Shown: piece after piece, positions 43,466 to 53,589 of the stretch | Layout: each line of letters begins with the position of its first letter | How positions within the stretch are numbered: the first letter of the stretch is position 1 | NCBI RefSeq assembly: GCF_024139115.2 | Contig: NC_085141.1 | Span: 244,829,047-244,893,046 of the forward strand | DNA from: Armigeres subalbatus | Taxonomy: Eukaryota > Arthropoda > Insecta > Diptera > Culicidae | Reading direction: 5' to 3' | DNA: 64,000 nucleotides | Position numbers and translations under genes: made by a program | The notes under the pieces: generated by a model | Told to the model about the DNA's origin: nothing | Database searches by the model: none | Seen by the model: only the letters and a program-made list of their open reading frames with translations

Positions 43466-44134
43466 CTACGCCGAATGGAGTATCCTTCTCCACTGGACTC
43501 GATCCTGGGCCAATCGCTTCCAGTCGCCCTGAACATTGAGCGCCCTCAGGTCCTCTTCAACTGCAAAAAGCCATCGTGTACGCGGCCTTCCACGAAGCCT
43601 GCGGCCTCTTCCGGGTTCTCTACTAAATATTATCTTCGCTTGACGTTCTTCCGGCATACGAACAACGTGACCAGCCCACCGTAGTCTGCCGTGTTGTATA
43701 AGCCTCATAATATCCAGCCCTTTATACACCTGGTACAATTCGTGATTCATGCGACGCCGCCAGATACCGTTCTCCTGTTTACCGCCGAGTATTGTCCGCA
43801 GCACCTTACGCTCAAACACTCCGAGAGCTCTCCGATCTGCCTCCTTTAACGTCCATGTCTCATGGCCGTATAAAGCCACCGGAAAAATCAGAGTAGTATA
43901 CAGCGCGAGTTTTGTTTTCGTTTGCAGACTACGGGACTTAAGCTGGTTACGAAGTCCGTAATAAGCCCTATTTGCAGCTGCAATACGCCTTTTCACCTCG
44001 CGGGTTACATCATTATCGCACGTCACTAATGTTCCAAGATACACAAATTCTTCTACCACTTCAAATTTTTCACCATCCAGCACTATTTCGCTACCACCAC
44101 CACTAATGAACCCACGTTGATTGCCAGCGACCAT
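43466..44134 (-). CDS. LINE A reverse transcriptase C-terminal region, 222-codon open frame
   Basis: Uninterrupted minus-strand frame, the best-preserved LINE A segment in the window. It reads VVEEFVYLGTLVTCDNDVTR, RRIAAANRAYYGLRNQLKSR, KLALYTTLIFPVALYGHETW, a GVFERKVLRTILGG segment, RLRWAGHVVRMPEE, and ends RGRPRTRW then RRILHSA. These boxes form the thumb/connection and C-terminal tail of RTE-like LINE polyproteins. The RT palm would be upstream on the minus strand but is separated by the Juan insertion and then truncated. The first Met is internal to the original polyprotein and is not a natural start. No product is expected. Confidence 0.8.
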   Translation of the reverse strand: MVAGNQRGFISGGGSEIVLDGEKFEVVEEFVYLGTLVTCDNDVTREVKRRIAAANRAYYGLRNQLKSRSLQTKTKLALYTTLIFPVALYGHETWTLKEADRRALGVFERKVLRTILGGKQENGIWRRRMNHELYQVYKGLDIMRLIQHGRLRWAGHVVRMPEERQAKIIFSREPGRGRRLRGRPRTRWLFAVEEDLRALNVQGDWKRLAQDRVQWRRILHSA

Positions 44135-44437
44135 GTACTTTGTTTTGCTGGTATTGATCGTGAGTCCAATCAGACCGCATCGTGCTTTCGTGCTGTGCGG
44201 TTCTTTCTCTCTTTGCGGAAGGAAGTTTTTAATACTACCCGAAGCTATTTTAATTTCAACGGTGCTTCTTAGCGCTATTTGTACCCACTGATCCCGTTAC
44301 GATCTTTGCAAGGACCCGTGCCTTCGTTTTACGTTGGACCCGTTTGCGGAAGTAAAATTCCGACAAGCGGTGGTAATCCTGCAGGGACACCGTTCTGGGA
44401 AAAAACCTCTTAGAAGGTCACGTCTCCACGCTCAGCC

Positions 44438-45802
44438 ATGAGCATTAATAAAAACAAGAGGAAGGGGGAGTCTCTGAATTCTCCACTTCCTTCGAAGAAA
44501 CAAGGTTTCAAGACCGTCCTGCCCAAGCGCGGAAAAAATAGAAGGAAGCTGGAAAATTCAGATATTCCTTCTAACTCTAATATCGGAAATAATTCTTCTC
44601 CAATCGAACTGAGCAATCAGTTCGATTTGATTAATGATGAAATTGAGCAAATCGAATCTACCTCTAGCCCAGGTGATTCGATTCATGCGAAAAAGCAAAG
44701 GATTCCGCCAATTGTGGTATCTGTTGCCGAGTTTTCTGGCTTCCGGAATGAGATTTTGAGTAACCTTCAGGGGATCAAGGTTTCATTTCAGATTGCTAGG
44801 AAGGGTGACTGCCGCGTTTTGCCGGGATCCTTTGACGATCGCAAACGTCTTCTTCACTATTTAACTGAGAAGCGCCATAAATTCTTCACATACGACGACA
44901 AAACTGAGCGATTGTTCAAAGTCGTCTTGAAGGTCTCCCAGTGATGACAAATCACTGGATGAGATTAAAATTGAAATTTCTCAATTACTTGGATTTTCAC
45001 CAGTCCAAGTAATTAAGATGAAAAAAGAAATCCCATTCTGGTACTTCCCAGAGGGCATTTCTCAAGAATTTTATTTAGTTCATTTTAACAAAAGTGAACT
45101 AAATAATATGAAAAGTTGGAAAAGGCCTGTATTATGTCTCATGTCCGTGTTACATGGGAACATTTCCGCAGGCCTGGGGAAATTCAAAACCCTACCCAGT
45201 GCCGTAAGTGCCAAAAGTGGGGTCATGGAACCAAACATTGTCACATGGATGCTAAATGCATGATTTGTGGTGGAACCTCTCACGCCAAGGACGCATGTCC
45301 TGTGAGAGAAGATTCCAATAAATTTAAGTGCGCAAACTGTGGGGGCAATCATAAATCCAATTTCTGGGAATGCCCTTCACGCAAAAAAGTTTTGAATTCC
45401 CGTGCAAAATTGATGACGGGAAATTCCAATCGGATTCCAGATTCGACGGGTAGAAATTTTTCAAACGCTCAAATTTCGAAACCGGTTACCGGTCGAGCAA
45501 TTCATACCCACCACAATTCACAAACAAATTTTGCCGCTCGTCAACGGGTAGCAAGCACTTCAGTAAATTCCAATTTTTCCAATGTACCTACGTATGCAAA
45601 CATCGCTGCTGGTAGACCAAATTTCTCTTCTCAAAATGAGGTTTATACCCATACGGAAAATAACGGTCATGTTGCCGATTCAGGTAGCATGACTGCTTCC
45701 GACTTTGATTTTTTAACTGAACAATTGCATCACATGATTGATGCAATGTTCAAAGCAAATACCATTCCTGAAGCTGTTCAGGTTGGTATAAAGTACACAT
45801 AA
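44438..45802 (+). pseudogene. Juan-like ORF1: PRE_C2HC domain and CCHC zinc knuckles
   Basis: Starts at ATG 44438 with a Lys/Ser-rich N-terminus (KNKRKGESLNSPLPSKKQ). A region with RKGDCRVLPGSFDDRKRLLH and KTERLFKVVLK begins a PRE_C2HC-like domain. The frame stops at 44944; the domain continues in another frame (KMKKEIPFWYFPEG) and returns to the first frame near 45115. Three Cys/His knuckles follow: CRKCQKWGHGTKHC, CMICGGTSHAKDAC and CANCGGNHKSNFWEC. A Ser/Asn/Thr-rich tail ends at 45802. Two opposing frameshifts thus disturb about 170 bp. ORF1 proteins of this type bind element RNA and form cytoplasmic particles. Confidence 0.85.
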
Positions 45803-45826
45803 AAATTGTTATCGGACTCCGTTTTA

Positions 45827-48468
45827 ATGGATCTAAATAATTGTGTGAAAGTTCTAAATTGGAATGCCCGCTCTCTAAAGGGTAAGGAAGATGAATTATT
45901 CAACTTCCTTTCAGTTCATAATGTACATATTGCCATTATAACTGAAACGTATTTAAAACCAGGACTCTCCATTAAAAGAGATCCAAACTATTTTATCTAC
46001 AGAAATGATCGTCTTGACAGCGCCTGTGGTGGGGTCGCCATTGTCATTAATAGACGTATCAAACATAAATTATTTTCTTCGTTTGAAACCAAAGTTTTTG
46101 AAACCTTGGGAGTTTCTGTTGAAACAAATTTTGGTCAATTTTCCTTCATTGCAGCCTATTTGCCTTTTCAATGCAATGGGCAGCAAAAGAATTGTTGAAA
46201 GCTGATCTTCAAATTCTGACTCGCAACAAATCAAAATTCTTCGTAATTGGTGACTTCAATGCCAAACACCGTTCATGGAATAATGCTAAAAGCAATTCCT
46301 ATGGTAAAATTTTATTCGAAGATTGTTCTGCGGGATATTATACTATTCAATATCCTAATGGACCAACTTGTTTTTCTTCCAGTAGAAATCCTTCTACAAT
46401 TGAGTTTTAACGGATTCAAGTCAGCTGTGTGGCCAATTGGTAACTCATGCTGATTTTGACTCTGATCACCTTCCTGTGACATTTGAAATCTCACAAGAAG
46501 CCATTTATAATCCAATCAGCTCTACTTTTAATTATCATAGAGCTGATTGGGATTTATCAAAACGTATATCGATAGGAATTTTGATGTTGATATTCCTCTC
46601 GATACCAAAAGTGATATTGATAATGCTCTCGTATCATTGACAAATTTAATTGTCGAAGCCAGAGGCATTGCAATTCCGAAATGTGAAGTTAAATTCAACT
46701 CCATTATTATTGACGACGATCTTCAGCTACTGATCCGTCTTAAAAATGTGAGAAGAAGGCAATACCAAAGAACTCGCGATCCCGCGTTGAAAGTTATTCG
46801 GCGAGATTTGCAAAATGAAATTAAAAACGTTTCGCTATTCTGAGAAATACCAACTTTGAGAATAATGTCTCGAAGTTGGATCCCAGTTCGAAACCCTTTT
46901 GGAAATTAACAAAAATTCTTAAAAACCTCAAAAGCCAATTCCAGCGCTTAAAGAGGGAAATAAAATTTTATTAACAAATGGCGAAAAGGCTCAAAAACTT
47001 GCTCAGCAGTTCGAGAGTGCCCATAATTTTAGTCTAGGTCTCACTAGTCCAATTGAGGATCAGGTTACACGGAGCTTCGAAGACATTCTCAACCAAGATA
47101 ATGTTTTGACCCTTCGTTGGGAACTAATTTGGATGAAGTGAGATCTATTACTAGAAAATTTAAAAATATGAAAGCCCCAGGTGATGATGGTATTTTCTAC
47201 ATACTTATCAAAAACTTCCTGAGAGCTCTTTATCCTTTTTGGTTAATTTATTTAACAAATGTTTTCAATTGGCTTACTTCCCAGATAAATGAAAAAACGT
47301 CAAAGTTGTTCCAATTTTGAAGCCGGACAAGAAATCAGCTGAGGCTTCTAGTTATCCTTAATCAGTTTGCTTTCTTCAATAAGCAAACTGTTTGAAAAGA
47401 TTATTTTAAATAGAATGATGGTTCATATTAATGACAATTCTATTTTTGCTGATGAGCAATTTGGTTTTCGCCATGGGCATTCAACCACTCATCAGTTATT
47501 AAGAGTTACGAACTTAATTCGGCTCAACAAATCTGAAGGATATTCGACTGGAGTTGCTCTTCTTGATATAGAGAAAGCATTTGACAGTGTTTGGCATGAA
47601 GGTTTGATTGTAAAATTGATGAATTTTAATTTTCCTCTGTACATCATTAAACTGATCCAAAATTATTTATCAGATCGCTCACTGCAGGTAAACTATCAGA
47701 ATACTAAATCTGATAGATTACCTGTAAGAACTAGTGTCCCCAAGGCAGCATACTGGGGCCCATATTGTATAACATTTTTACTTCTGACTTACCTGATTTA
47801 CCACCAGGTGTCAAAAATCTTTGTTTGCAGATGACACGGGCCTTTCAGGCAAAAGGCCAAGCCTTCGTGTCATTTGTAGTAGATTGCAAAAAGTTTGGAT
47901 ATTTTCTCCACTTACTTGCAAAATGGAAAATTTCCCGAATGCTTCCAAAACTCAGCTTATAATTTTCCCACATAAGCCGAGAGCTTCTTATTTGAAACCT
48001 TCTAGCAGACATATTGTCACTATGAATGGGGTTCCAATTAATTGGTCTAGCGAAGCTAAATATTTAGGACTTCTGCTAGATCAAAATTAACTTTTAAAAA
48101 TCACATTGAAGGCCTTCAAGCCAAATGTAACAAATATATTAAGTGCCTATATCCACTTATAAACAGAAAATCAAAAATTTGTCTTAAAAACAAACGTTTG
48201 ATTTATAAACAATTTTTTTAGACCTGCCATGTTGTATGCTGTGCCAATATGGACTAGTTGCTGCAATACCAGAAAGAAGGTACTCCAGAGGATTCAAAAT
48301 AAAATTTTGAAAATGATTCTGAAGTTGCCTCCGTGGTATAGTACCAATGAACTTCATAGAATTTCTAATATTGAGACATTGCAACAAATGTCCAACAAAA
48401 TAATTTCCAATTTTAGACAAAAATCGTTACAATCTTCTATTGCAACGATTAACTCCTTGTACCCTTAG
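45827..48468 (+). pseudogene. Juan-like ORF2: AP endonuclease and reverse transcriptase
   Basis: I place the start at ATG 45827, 22 bp after the ORF1 stop. The endonuclease begins CVKVLNWNARSLKGKEDELF, with ITETYL, then (in another frame from about 46171) FVIGDFNAKHRSWNN, and FDSDHLPVTFEI near 46450; these include the catalytic Glu, Asp and His positions. The RT follows: MKAPGDDGIFY (about 47170), FADEQFGFRHGHSTTHQL, VALLDIEKAFDSVWHEGL (motif A), SVPKAAYWGP (usually PQGS-type) and FADDTG (motif C, about 47822). The C-terminus to 48468 has PIWTSCCNTRKKVLQRIQNK. At least six frame changes are needed, and the region 46845-47115 has no long frame. The product would nick the target and reverse-transcribe the RNA, but this copy cannot. 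Confidence 0.85.
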
Positions 48469-48836
48469 TATAAAATAGGTTAAGATTAGTTTAAGTTGAA
48501 AACATTGTAATTCCTACATGGTTCAATTCAACCAGAGGAAAAATTCTAACTGCCAGAGGCAATTGAAATGTATTAATAATAATTAAAAATATGACATAGC
48601 AAATAAGGATGATAGTGTTAAGAAAACACGGAACACCTAGTCTAAGAGATGAATGCATGTATTAGATAATTAGCAAATAAAATTAGTTAAAAAAAAAAAA
48701 AAAAAAAAAAAAAATCGTGAGTCCAATCCTCGCTGTCTCCCTCTTAAAAGAGACAAAAGCCTCTTCCACGGCACGGCGATCAATTCCGATAATATCGATA
48801 TCGTCCGCAAATTCCAGCAGCATATGCGATTTTGTG

Positions 48837-49064
48837 TTAATGGTACCGCTTCTTTGCACTCCTAATCGCTCCCTCGAGCGCTATATTGAACAGTAGATTC
48901 GAGAGTGCATCACCCTGCTTTAATCTATCTAAGGTAACAAATGACGTCGATATTTCATCCGCAACCCTTACACTTGATTTCGATCCGTCCAACGTTATAC
49001 GAATCAGCCGTATCAGTTTCGCCGGAAAACCATATTCAAGCATAATTTGCCATAATTCATTTGC
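48837..49064 (-). pseudogene. LINE A RT palm fragment, 5'-truncated end
   Basis: The minus-strand frame contains YGFPAKLIRLIRITLDGSKS, FVTLDRLKQGDALSNLLFNI (RT motif B) and a following Ala/Ile-rich helix. It is the upstream continuation of the 43427-44171 piece across the Juan insertion. Homology to the other LINE A copies (4640-4720, 37740-37790) ends around 49064, where the element is truncated. Confidence 0.75.
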
Positions 49065-49224
49065 GCAAAGCACGTACAAAATTATCAGCTATTCTTAAGC
49101 ACTTGTCCTTAACCAATTTGTTCGCAAAAAAATTGCATTCAACGGCGAAACCTGTTATGAATAAAAATTAATGTGAATTATACAATATATTTAACTATCA
49201 GTGGTATTTTTAACTTTCTTATAC

Positions 49225-49779
49225 AGTTCAATCAAAGGTAATTGCCTATTTCCGGGGATTAAACCACCCGACTTGGACGTTAATGTACAATGTTATGAAA
49301 ACTCATATGTGAATATGTACGTTATGTGGAAGATATTGATTTGGAAAATGTATTGGAGGTAACCACTTTCCCTTCGATGGGACTCGAACCCATGACCCTA
49401 CAGTACGCTAGACTGGTGCTTTAACCAACTAAGCTACGAAGGACCTTCGTCGGCCTTCGCAACCTAGCGGCTACTGAACGAGCTCGAGATTCCCAAATTG
49501 GACGCATAGTCAAATCACTCGCAATCCATTTATCAAGCCAATACTTCCACATGTGTATTGTACACGTCCACATTAGAGGAGCGTGAGTATTTAGAATGTC
49601 TGGCGGCTATACACATTCTTCATCAGCAACGGTACTGATCAAGTGAGGTTGTGTAAGCTATTTGCCAGTCGATCGTCAAGCTCAGACCCGACCGCATTGC
49701 GTAGGCAAGAGCACGCAACTCAAGTTCAGTTCAATCAAAGGCCTATTTCTTCCACATAACGTACATATTCACATATGAG
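49225..49779. mobile_element. 555-bp insertion with tRNA-like core
   Basis: An 11-bp direct repeat CTTTCTTATAC flanks the segment (49214-49224, 49780-49790). A 32-bp inverted repeat beginning CTCATATGTGAATATGTACG lies at 49302-49333 and inverted at 49748-49779. A second direct repeat, CAGTTCAATCAAAGG, occurs at the left edge and at about 49730. A tRNA-like sequence sits inside. The family is not recognised. Confidence 0.6.
49370..49443 (-). tRNA. tRNA-like sequence, probably repeat-borne pseudo-tRNA
   Basis: The minus strand folds as a tRNA: acceptor TCCTTCG with CGAAGGG, D-arm GCTTAGTTGGTTAAAGC, T-arm ATGGGTTCGAGTCCCAT. The anticodon loop CTAGCGT would give AGC (Ala). Against a functional gene: the anticodon stem has a mismatch, the first acceptor pair is a wobble, the Ala-specific G3-U70 pair is absent, and it sits in an inserted repeat. 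Box A and box B look usable, so a pol III transcript is possible. Confidence 0.45.
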
Positions 49780-50130
49780 CTTTCTTATACATTTTTTTCA
49801 TATGTAAAACATGTGAAAGGCATCAATACCGGTAGGTGGATTAATCAGGCATTTTCTCATTTATATTAGTCCAATCACCACTGGAACCACAACGATAAAA
49901 AAGAAGGAACATATTAAGATTCACAGCTATCGAAAAAAAAAACCCTGGGGGGGAAGAAAAAAATCACGTAATTAGAACATTTCCACTTCCCCCGCAGTGT
50001 TTCATACCTGGGGTAAGTGTAAAATCTTTGAATTATTTGCGTTCTTGGTACAAACCACTACCAATTGAATGGGATTAGTTTATTTATATTATAATGGTCA
50101 CCTGTGATATAAATTCACTTGAAAAAAGGA

Positions 50131-50295
50131 CAATTCTCGCTTAACTTTTCAAAAGGACCTAAGTAACATTTTTTTCATGATTTAATTTGAATAGCGCTAT
50201 CAACAGAAGAACATGAAAGCTTTTGATTGCAGTACTCAAATTAATTCACGAAAAAAATGTTACTTAGGACCTTTTGAAAAATTAAGCGAGAATTG
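50131..50295. mobile_element. 165-bp hairpin MITE
   Basis: Arms of 46 bp (50131-50176, 50250-50295) are near-perfect inverted repeats starting CAATTCTCGCTTAACTTTTC, with a 73-bp loop. Located within P4. Target duplication unclear. Confidence 0.8.
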
Positions 50296-50572
50296 TTGCA
50301 AATAAGAATTGATTTTATGAATGCAAAAATCAACTTTTCGCGAAACCTAAAATGACAGTTCAAGCATTAACCGTGTTAGTGTATGTATTATACAAATTCC
50401 AACATAGTATTAGTGTGAGCATCAAAGTATATTCTTGCATAATGTTATGATGTGGTAAAAACTGTAAAGTAGGTATGTACTATTCCAATTTTTCGAGTCG
50501 ATTTTTACACTTACCCCCTTTTTCCACTTCTCCCAGTGTACCTTATTGAAATGTCTCAAACACTAAAATATC

Positions 50573-51738
50573 GACTGGAATTGCTCTTCTTGATATAGAG
50601 AAAGCATTTGACAGTGTTTGGCATGAAGGTTTGATTGTAAAATTGATGAATTTTAATTTTCCTCTGTACATCATTAAACTGATCCAAAATTATTTATCAG
50701 ATCGCTCACTGCAGGTAAACTATCAGAATTCTAAATCTGATAGATTACCTGTAAGAACTAGTGTCCCCAAGGCAGCATACTGGGGCCCATTTTGTATAAC
50801 ATTTTTCTTCTGACTTACATGATTTACCACCAGGATGTCAAAAATTTTTGTTTGCAGATGACACAGGTATCTCAGCCAAAGGGCGAAGCCTTCGTGTCAT
50901 TGTAGTAGATTGCAAAAAAGTTAGGATATTTTCTCCACATACTTGCGAAAATTGGAAATTATCCCGAATGCATCCAAAACCCAACTTATAATTTACCCAC
51001 ATAAGCCGAGAGCATCTTATTTGAAACCTTCTAGCAGACATATTGTCACTATGAATGGGTTTCCAATTAATTGGTCTAGCGAAGCTAAATATTTAGGACT
51101 TCTGCTAGACCATAAATTAACTTTTAAAAATCACATTGAAGGCCTTCAAGCCAAATGTAACAAATATATTAAGTGTCTATATCCACTTATAAACAGAAAA
51201 TCAAAACTTTGTCTTAAGAACCAACTTTTGATTTACAAACAAATTTTTAGACCTGCCATGTTGTATGCTGTGCCAATATGGACTAGTAGCTGCAATACCA
51301 GAACGTAAGCACTTCAGAGGATTCAAATAAATATATTTTGAAAATGATTCTGAAGTTGCCTCCGTGGTATAGCTCCAAGGAACTTCATAGAACTTCTAAT
51401 ATTGAGACATTGCAACAAATGTCCAGCAAAATAATTTCAATTTTAGACAAAAATCGTTTGCAATCTTCTATTGCAACGATTAGCTCCTGTATCCTTAGTA
51501 TAAATTAGGTTAACTTTAGTTTAAGTTGAAAAGATTGTAATTCCTACATGGTTCAATTCAACCAGAGGAAAAATTCTGCCAGAGGCAATTGAAATGTATT
51601 AATAATAACTAAAAAGTAACATAGCAAATAAGGATGATAGTGTTAAGAAAACACGGAACACCTAGTCTAAGAGATGAATGCATGTATTAGATAATTAGCA
51701 AATAAATTCAGTTAAAAAAAAAAAAAAAAAAAAAAAAA
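50573..51738 (+). mobile_element. Juan-like LINE, 5'-truncated copy
   Basis: Matches 47548-48713 of the first Juan-like copy. It begins within RT motif A (GIALLDIEKAFDSVWHEGL) and ends in poly(A) (51714-51738). An 11-bp target duplication ACTAAAATATC flanks it (50562-50572, 51739-51749). It landed about 20 bp right of the P4 end. The RT frame is broken in several places (stop near 50813; next frame 50943-51308), so it is a pseudogene. Confidence 0.88.
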
Positions 51739-51749
51739 ACTAAAATATC

Positions 51750-52151
51750 ATTTTTACTGACTTGGACTTTTAACCAAATTTAAACAACATCGGTTCATGT
51801 ATTCTTGATCGATGCACTATGATTGTTAATGCACGAGGCAGGGCTTTAGAATCTAATTTGTCCCTGGCCCAAATGAAACTAATAAAAGCAGTTTGAACAC
51901 TGCGTGATGTCGCGATGTACTCCTGTATACCGTTCCCAGTCGACGACACATATCAGTGTATTGCGCATATCACCTTCAGATTCTACCAAATGATGAGCCA
52001 CGGTGGATTGAAGATGGATTACAGTAAAGTTGGTCCAGGTCCAGGTCGTCCAGGTGTCAATCAAATTTATGAATGGCTGTTGGCTTGTTGTTTACGTACT
52101 TAGTCGAGACATCTTTAATGGTTCGAAAGGTTTGTATTTTTTTGTAGTGAT
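51750..52151. other. No gene recognised
   Basis: AT-rich unique-looking sequence; short frames only. Confidence 0.35.
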
Positions 52152-52164
52152 AGTATAATCCTTC

Positions 52165-52464
52165 TTTTGCGGGCCCTCCTTAGCCGTACGTTAAGACGCG
52201 CGGCTACAAAGCAAGACCATGCTGAAGATGGCTGGTTTCGATTCCCGGTGCAAGTCTTGGCAATTTTCGTTTTGGAAACTGTCTCGACTTTCCTGGGCAT
52301 AAAAGTATCATCGTGTTAGCCTCATGATATACAAATGCAAAAATGGTAACTTGGCTTAGAAACCTCGCAGTTAATAACTGTAGAAGTGCTTAATTAACAA
52401 TAAGCAGCAAGGCGGCTCTATCCCAGTGGAGGATGTAATGCCAATAAGAAGAAGAAGAAAAAGA
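52165..52464 (+). mobile_element. Feilai-like tRNA-derived SINE
   Basis: A 300-bp plus-strand SINE. The head has CTCCTTAGCCGTACGTTAAG (box A-like) and GGTTTCGATTCCCGG (box B-like); the tail is (GAA)n. A 13-bp target duplication AGTATAATCCTTC flanks it (52152-52164, 52465-52477). Confidence 0.9.
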
Positions 52465-52477
52465 AGTATAATCCTTC

Positions 52478-53589
52478 AGTACAACCTTGTTAAGAGTGGA
52501 ATGCAACCATGTGCACATTTTAGTATGTTTCCAATCCTCACATTTTGTTTTTCAATTGCAATAGAACTGCTATTTCCAATTGATTTATTATTCATTGCAT
52601 ATCTCCATTCTACCTAGAATGAAACTGCAATATACCTTGATACCCCCATCCTGTTGCCGCTGCCCTACCTAGCCTATTTCGCTACATCACGCGATTATGT
52701 AGCAAAAATGAAGTAGGTATATCGTGCAGCACGTCAAGTAAACTAGAAACGTAATGAAAAACCATTGGCTCCATTCAGGATTACGGCGAGGCACAACATG
52801 AACCGAGCCAGGCTTCCTCTGCTCCTGTGGTGGATTCTTCGGTGCGCAAGAATTCATTCACTATACCAGAGGCCTGATTTTGTATCACTCTTTTTGACCT
52901 AGTTGGTTACACTGTCTATGAATGTGCGGATAGATACGAGTTTGGTGTTAGGTGCTGGATGTCAGCTCAGAGGTTCGTCCAAGTTATTCTGAGAGAGACA
53001 ACAAGGCAGCATATTTCCATATTTCAAACCGAAAGTGAGACGCGTGAGATGGTGAGGTGAATGGATGAGCTCGTCACTTCACACCAAAATATTGTGGAGG
53101 TTGTTTTCATATGCTTTGAGTCTTTACTGAGAGCAACACGAGAGCGAGAGAATGACTGGGACACAGAAGTAATCAATCAATCATGGTTGTTGATGTTTCA
53201 GGAAAGCATCCTTCTGATGAATTTTACTTGAATGGAGACTCTGTATTCGTAGTAGCTAAAACGGTAAATTGCCCCAGGGCGGACACCCTACCAATAGTAG
53301 ACCATCGATGGTCTAGAGTCGAACACATTCCCAGAATATGCTCGCTCGAAGTATTTTTCTATCATTTGTCATCAGATGCGTTGGTGCTATCGCAGTACGA
53401 GACATTGAAGAAGACCTTACTGTTGATTGAAATACGTTTCTGTAAATATGAAATCAAGTGGTAGAATTAAATGGGATAGGAACTCTTCTTGTATAAGAAG
53501 ACATTCCACAAGAGTTCAACATATATTTTATATTACAATTTTGTATTTAATTTTTATATTATAATTTTGTATTTAAACTATTTAATTTT
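52478..53589. other. No gene recognised
   Basis: Includes a 93-codon plus-strand frame (53183-53464) with no known motif. A 20-bp stretch around TATTACAATTTTGTATTTAA recurs at about 53530-53575 as a short tandem duplication. Confidence 0.35.

Larger units (their letters stand above)
44172..48713 (+). mobile_element. Juan-like (Jockey superfamily) LINE, near full length
   Basis: A 4.54-kb plus-strand element with a 5' UTR, ORF1, ORF2 and a poly(A) tail (48689-48713). It is flanked by a perfect 15-bp target duplication ATCGTGAGTCCAATC (44157-44171, 48714-48728). Length, ORF order and poly(A) agree with Juan elements of mosquitoes as I remember them. ORF1 and ORF2 both need several frames, so this copy is inactive. 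Confidence 0.88.
43427..49064 (-). mobile_element. LINE A copy inside P4, split by a Juan-like LINE
   Basis: The minus-strand 3' end, with a (GTAA)n-type tail (GTTACTTACTTACTT at 43426-43440), runs to 44171. Sequence resumes at 48714 and ends, 5'-truncated, near 49064. The two halves join exactly once the Juan-like element and one copy of the 15-bp duplication are removed. The short tandem-repeat tail is a feature of RTE-clade LINEs. Confidence 0.85.
41129..50543. mobile_element. P4: TA-flanked element with G-rich TIRs, enlarged by nested insertions
   Basis: The left end AGGTACACTGGGGGAAGTGG and the right end, inverted, AGGTACACTGGGAGAAGTGG, are flanked by TA (41127-41128, 50544-50545). GGGGTAAGTGGAAAA-type motifs recur inside, at about 43353-43398, 49985-50025 and 50512-50530. 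The 9.4-kb span includes a LINE A copy, a Juan-like LINE, a long hairpin, a tRNA-like insertion and a small hairpin MITE. Without the LINE A and Juan insertions it is about 3.8 kb. No transposase was recognised. Confidence 0.75.

Noticed and set aside
49370..49443. Functional tRNA-Ala gene
   Set aside because: Anticodon stem mismatch, wobble first pair, no G3-U70 and location within an inserted repeat; kept only as tRNA-like.
53183..53464. 93-codon plus-strand frame
   Set aside because: No recognised motif, no second copy, AT-rich flanks; too short to support a gene.
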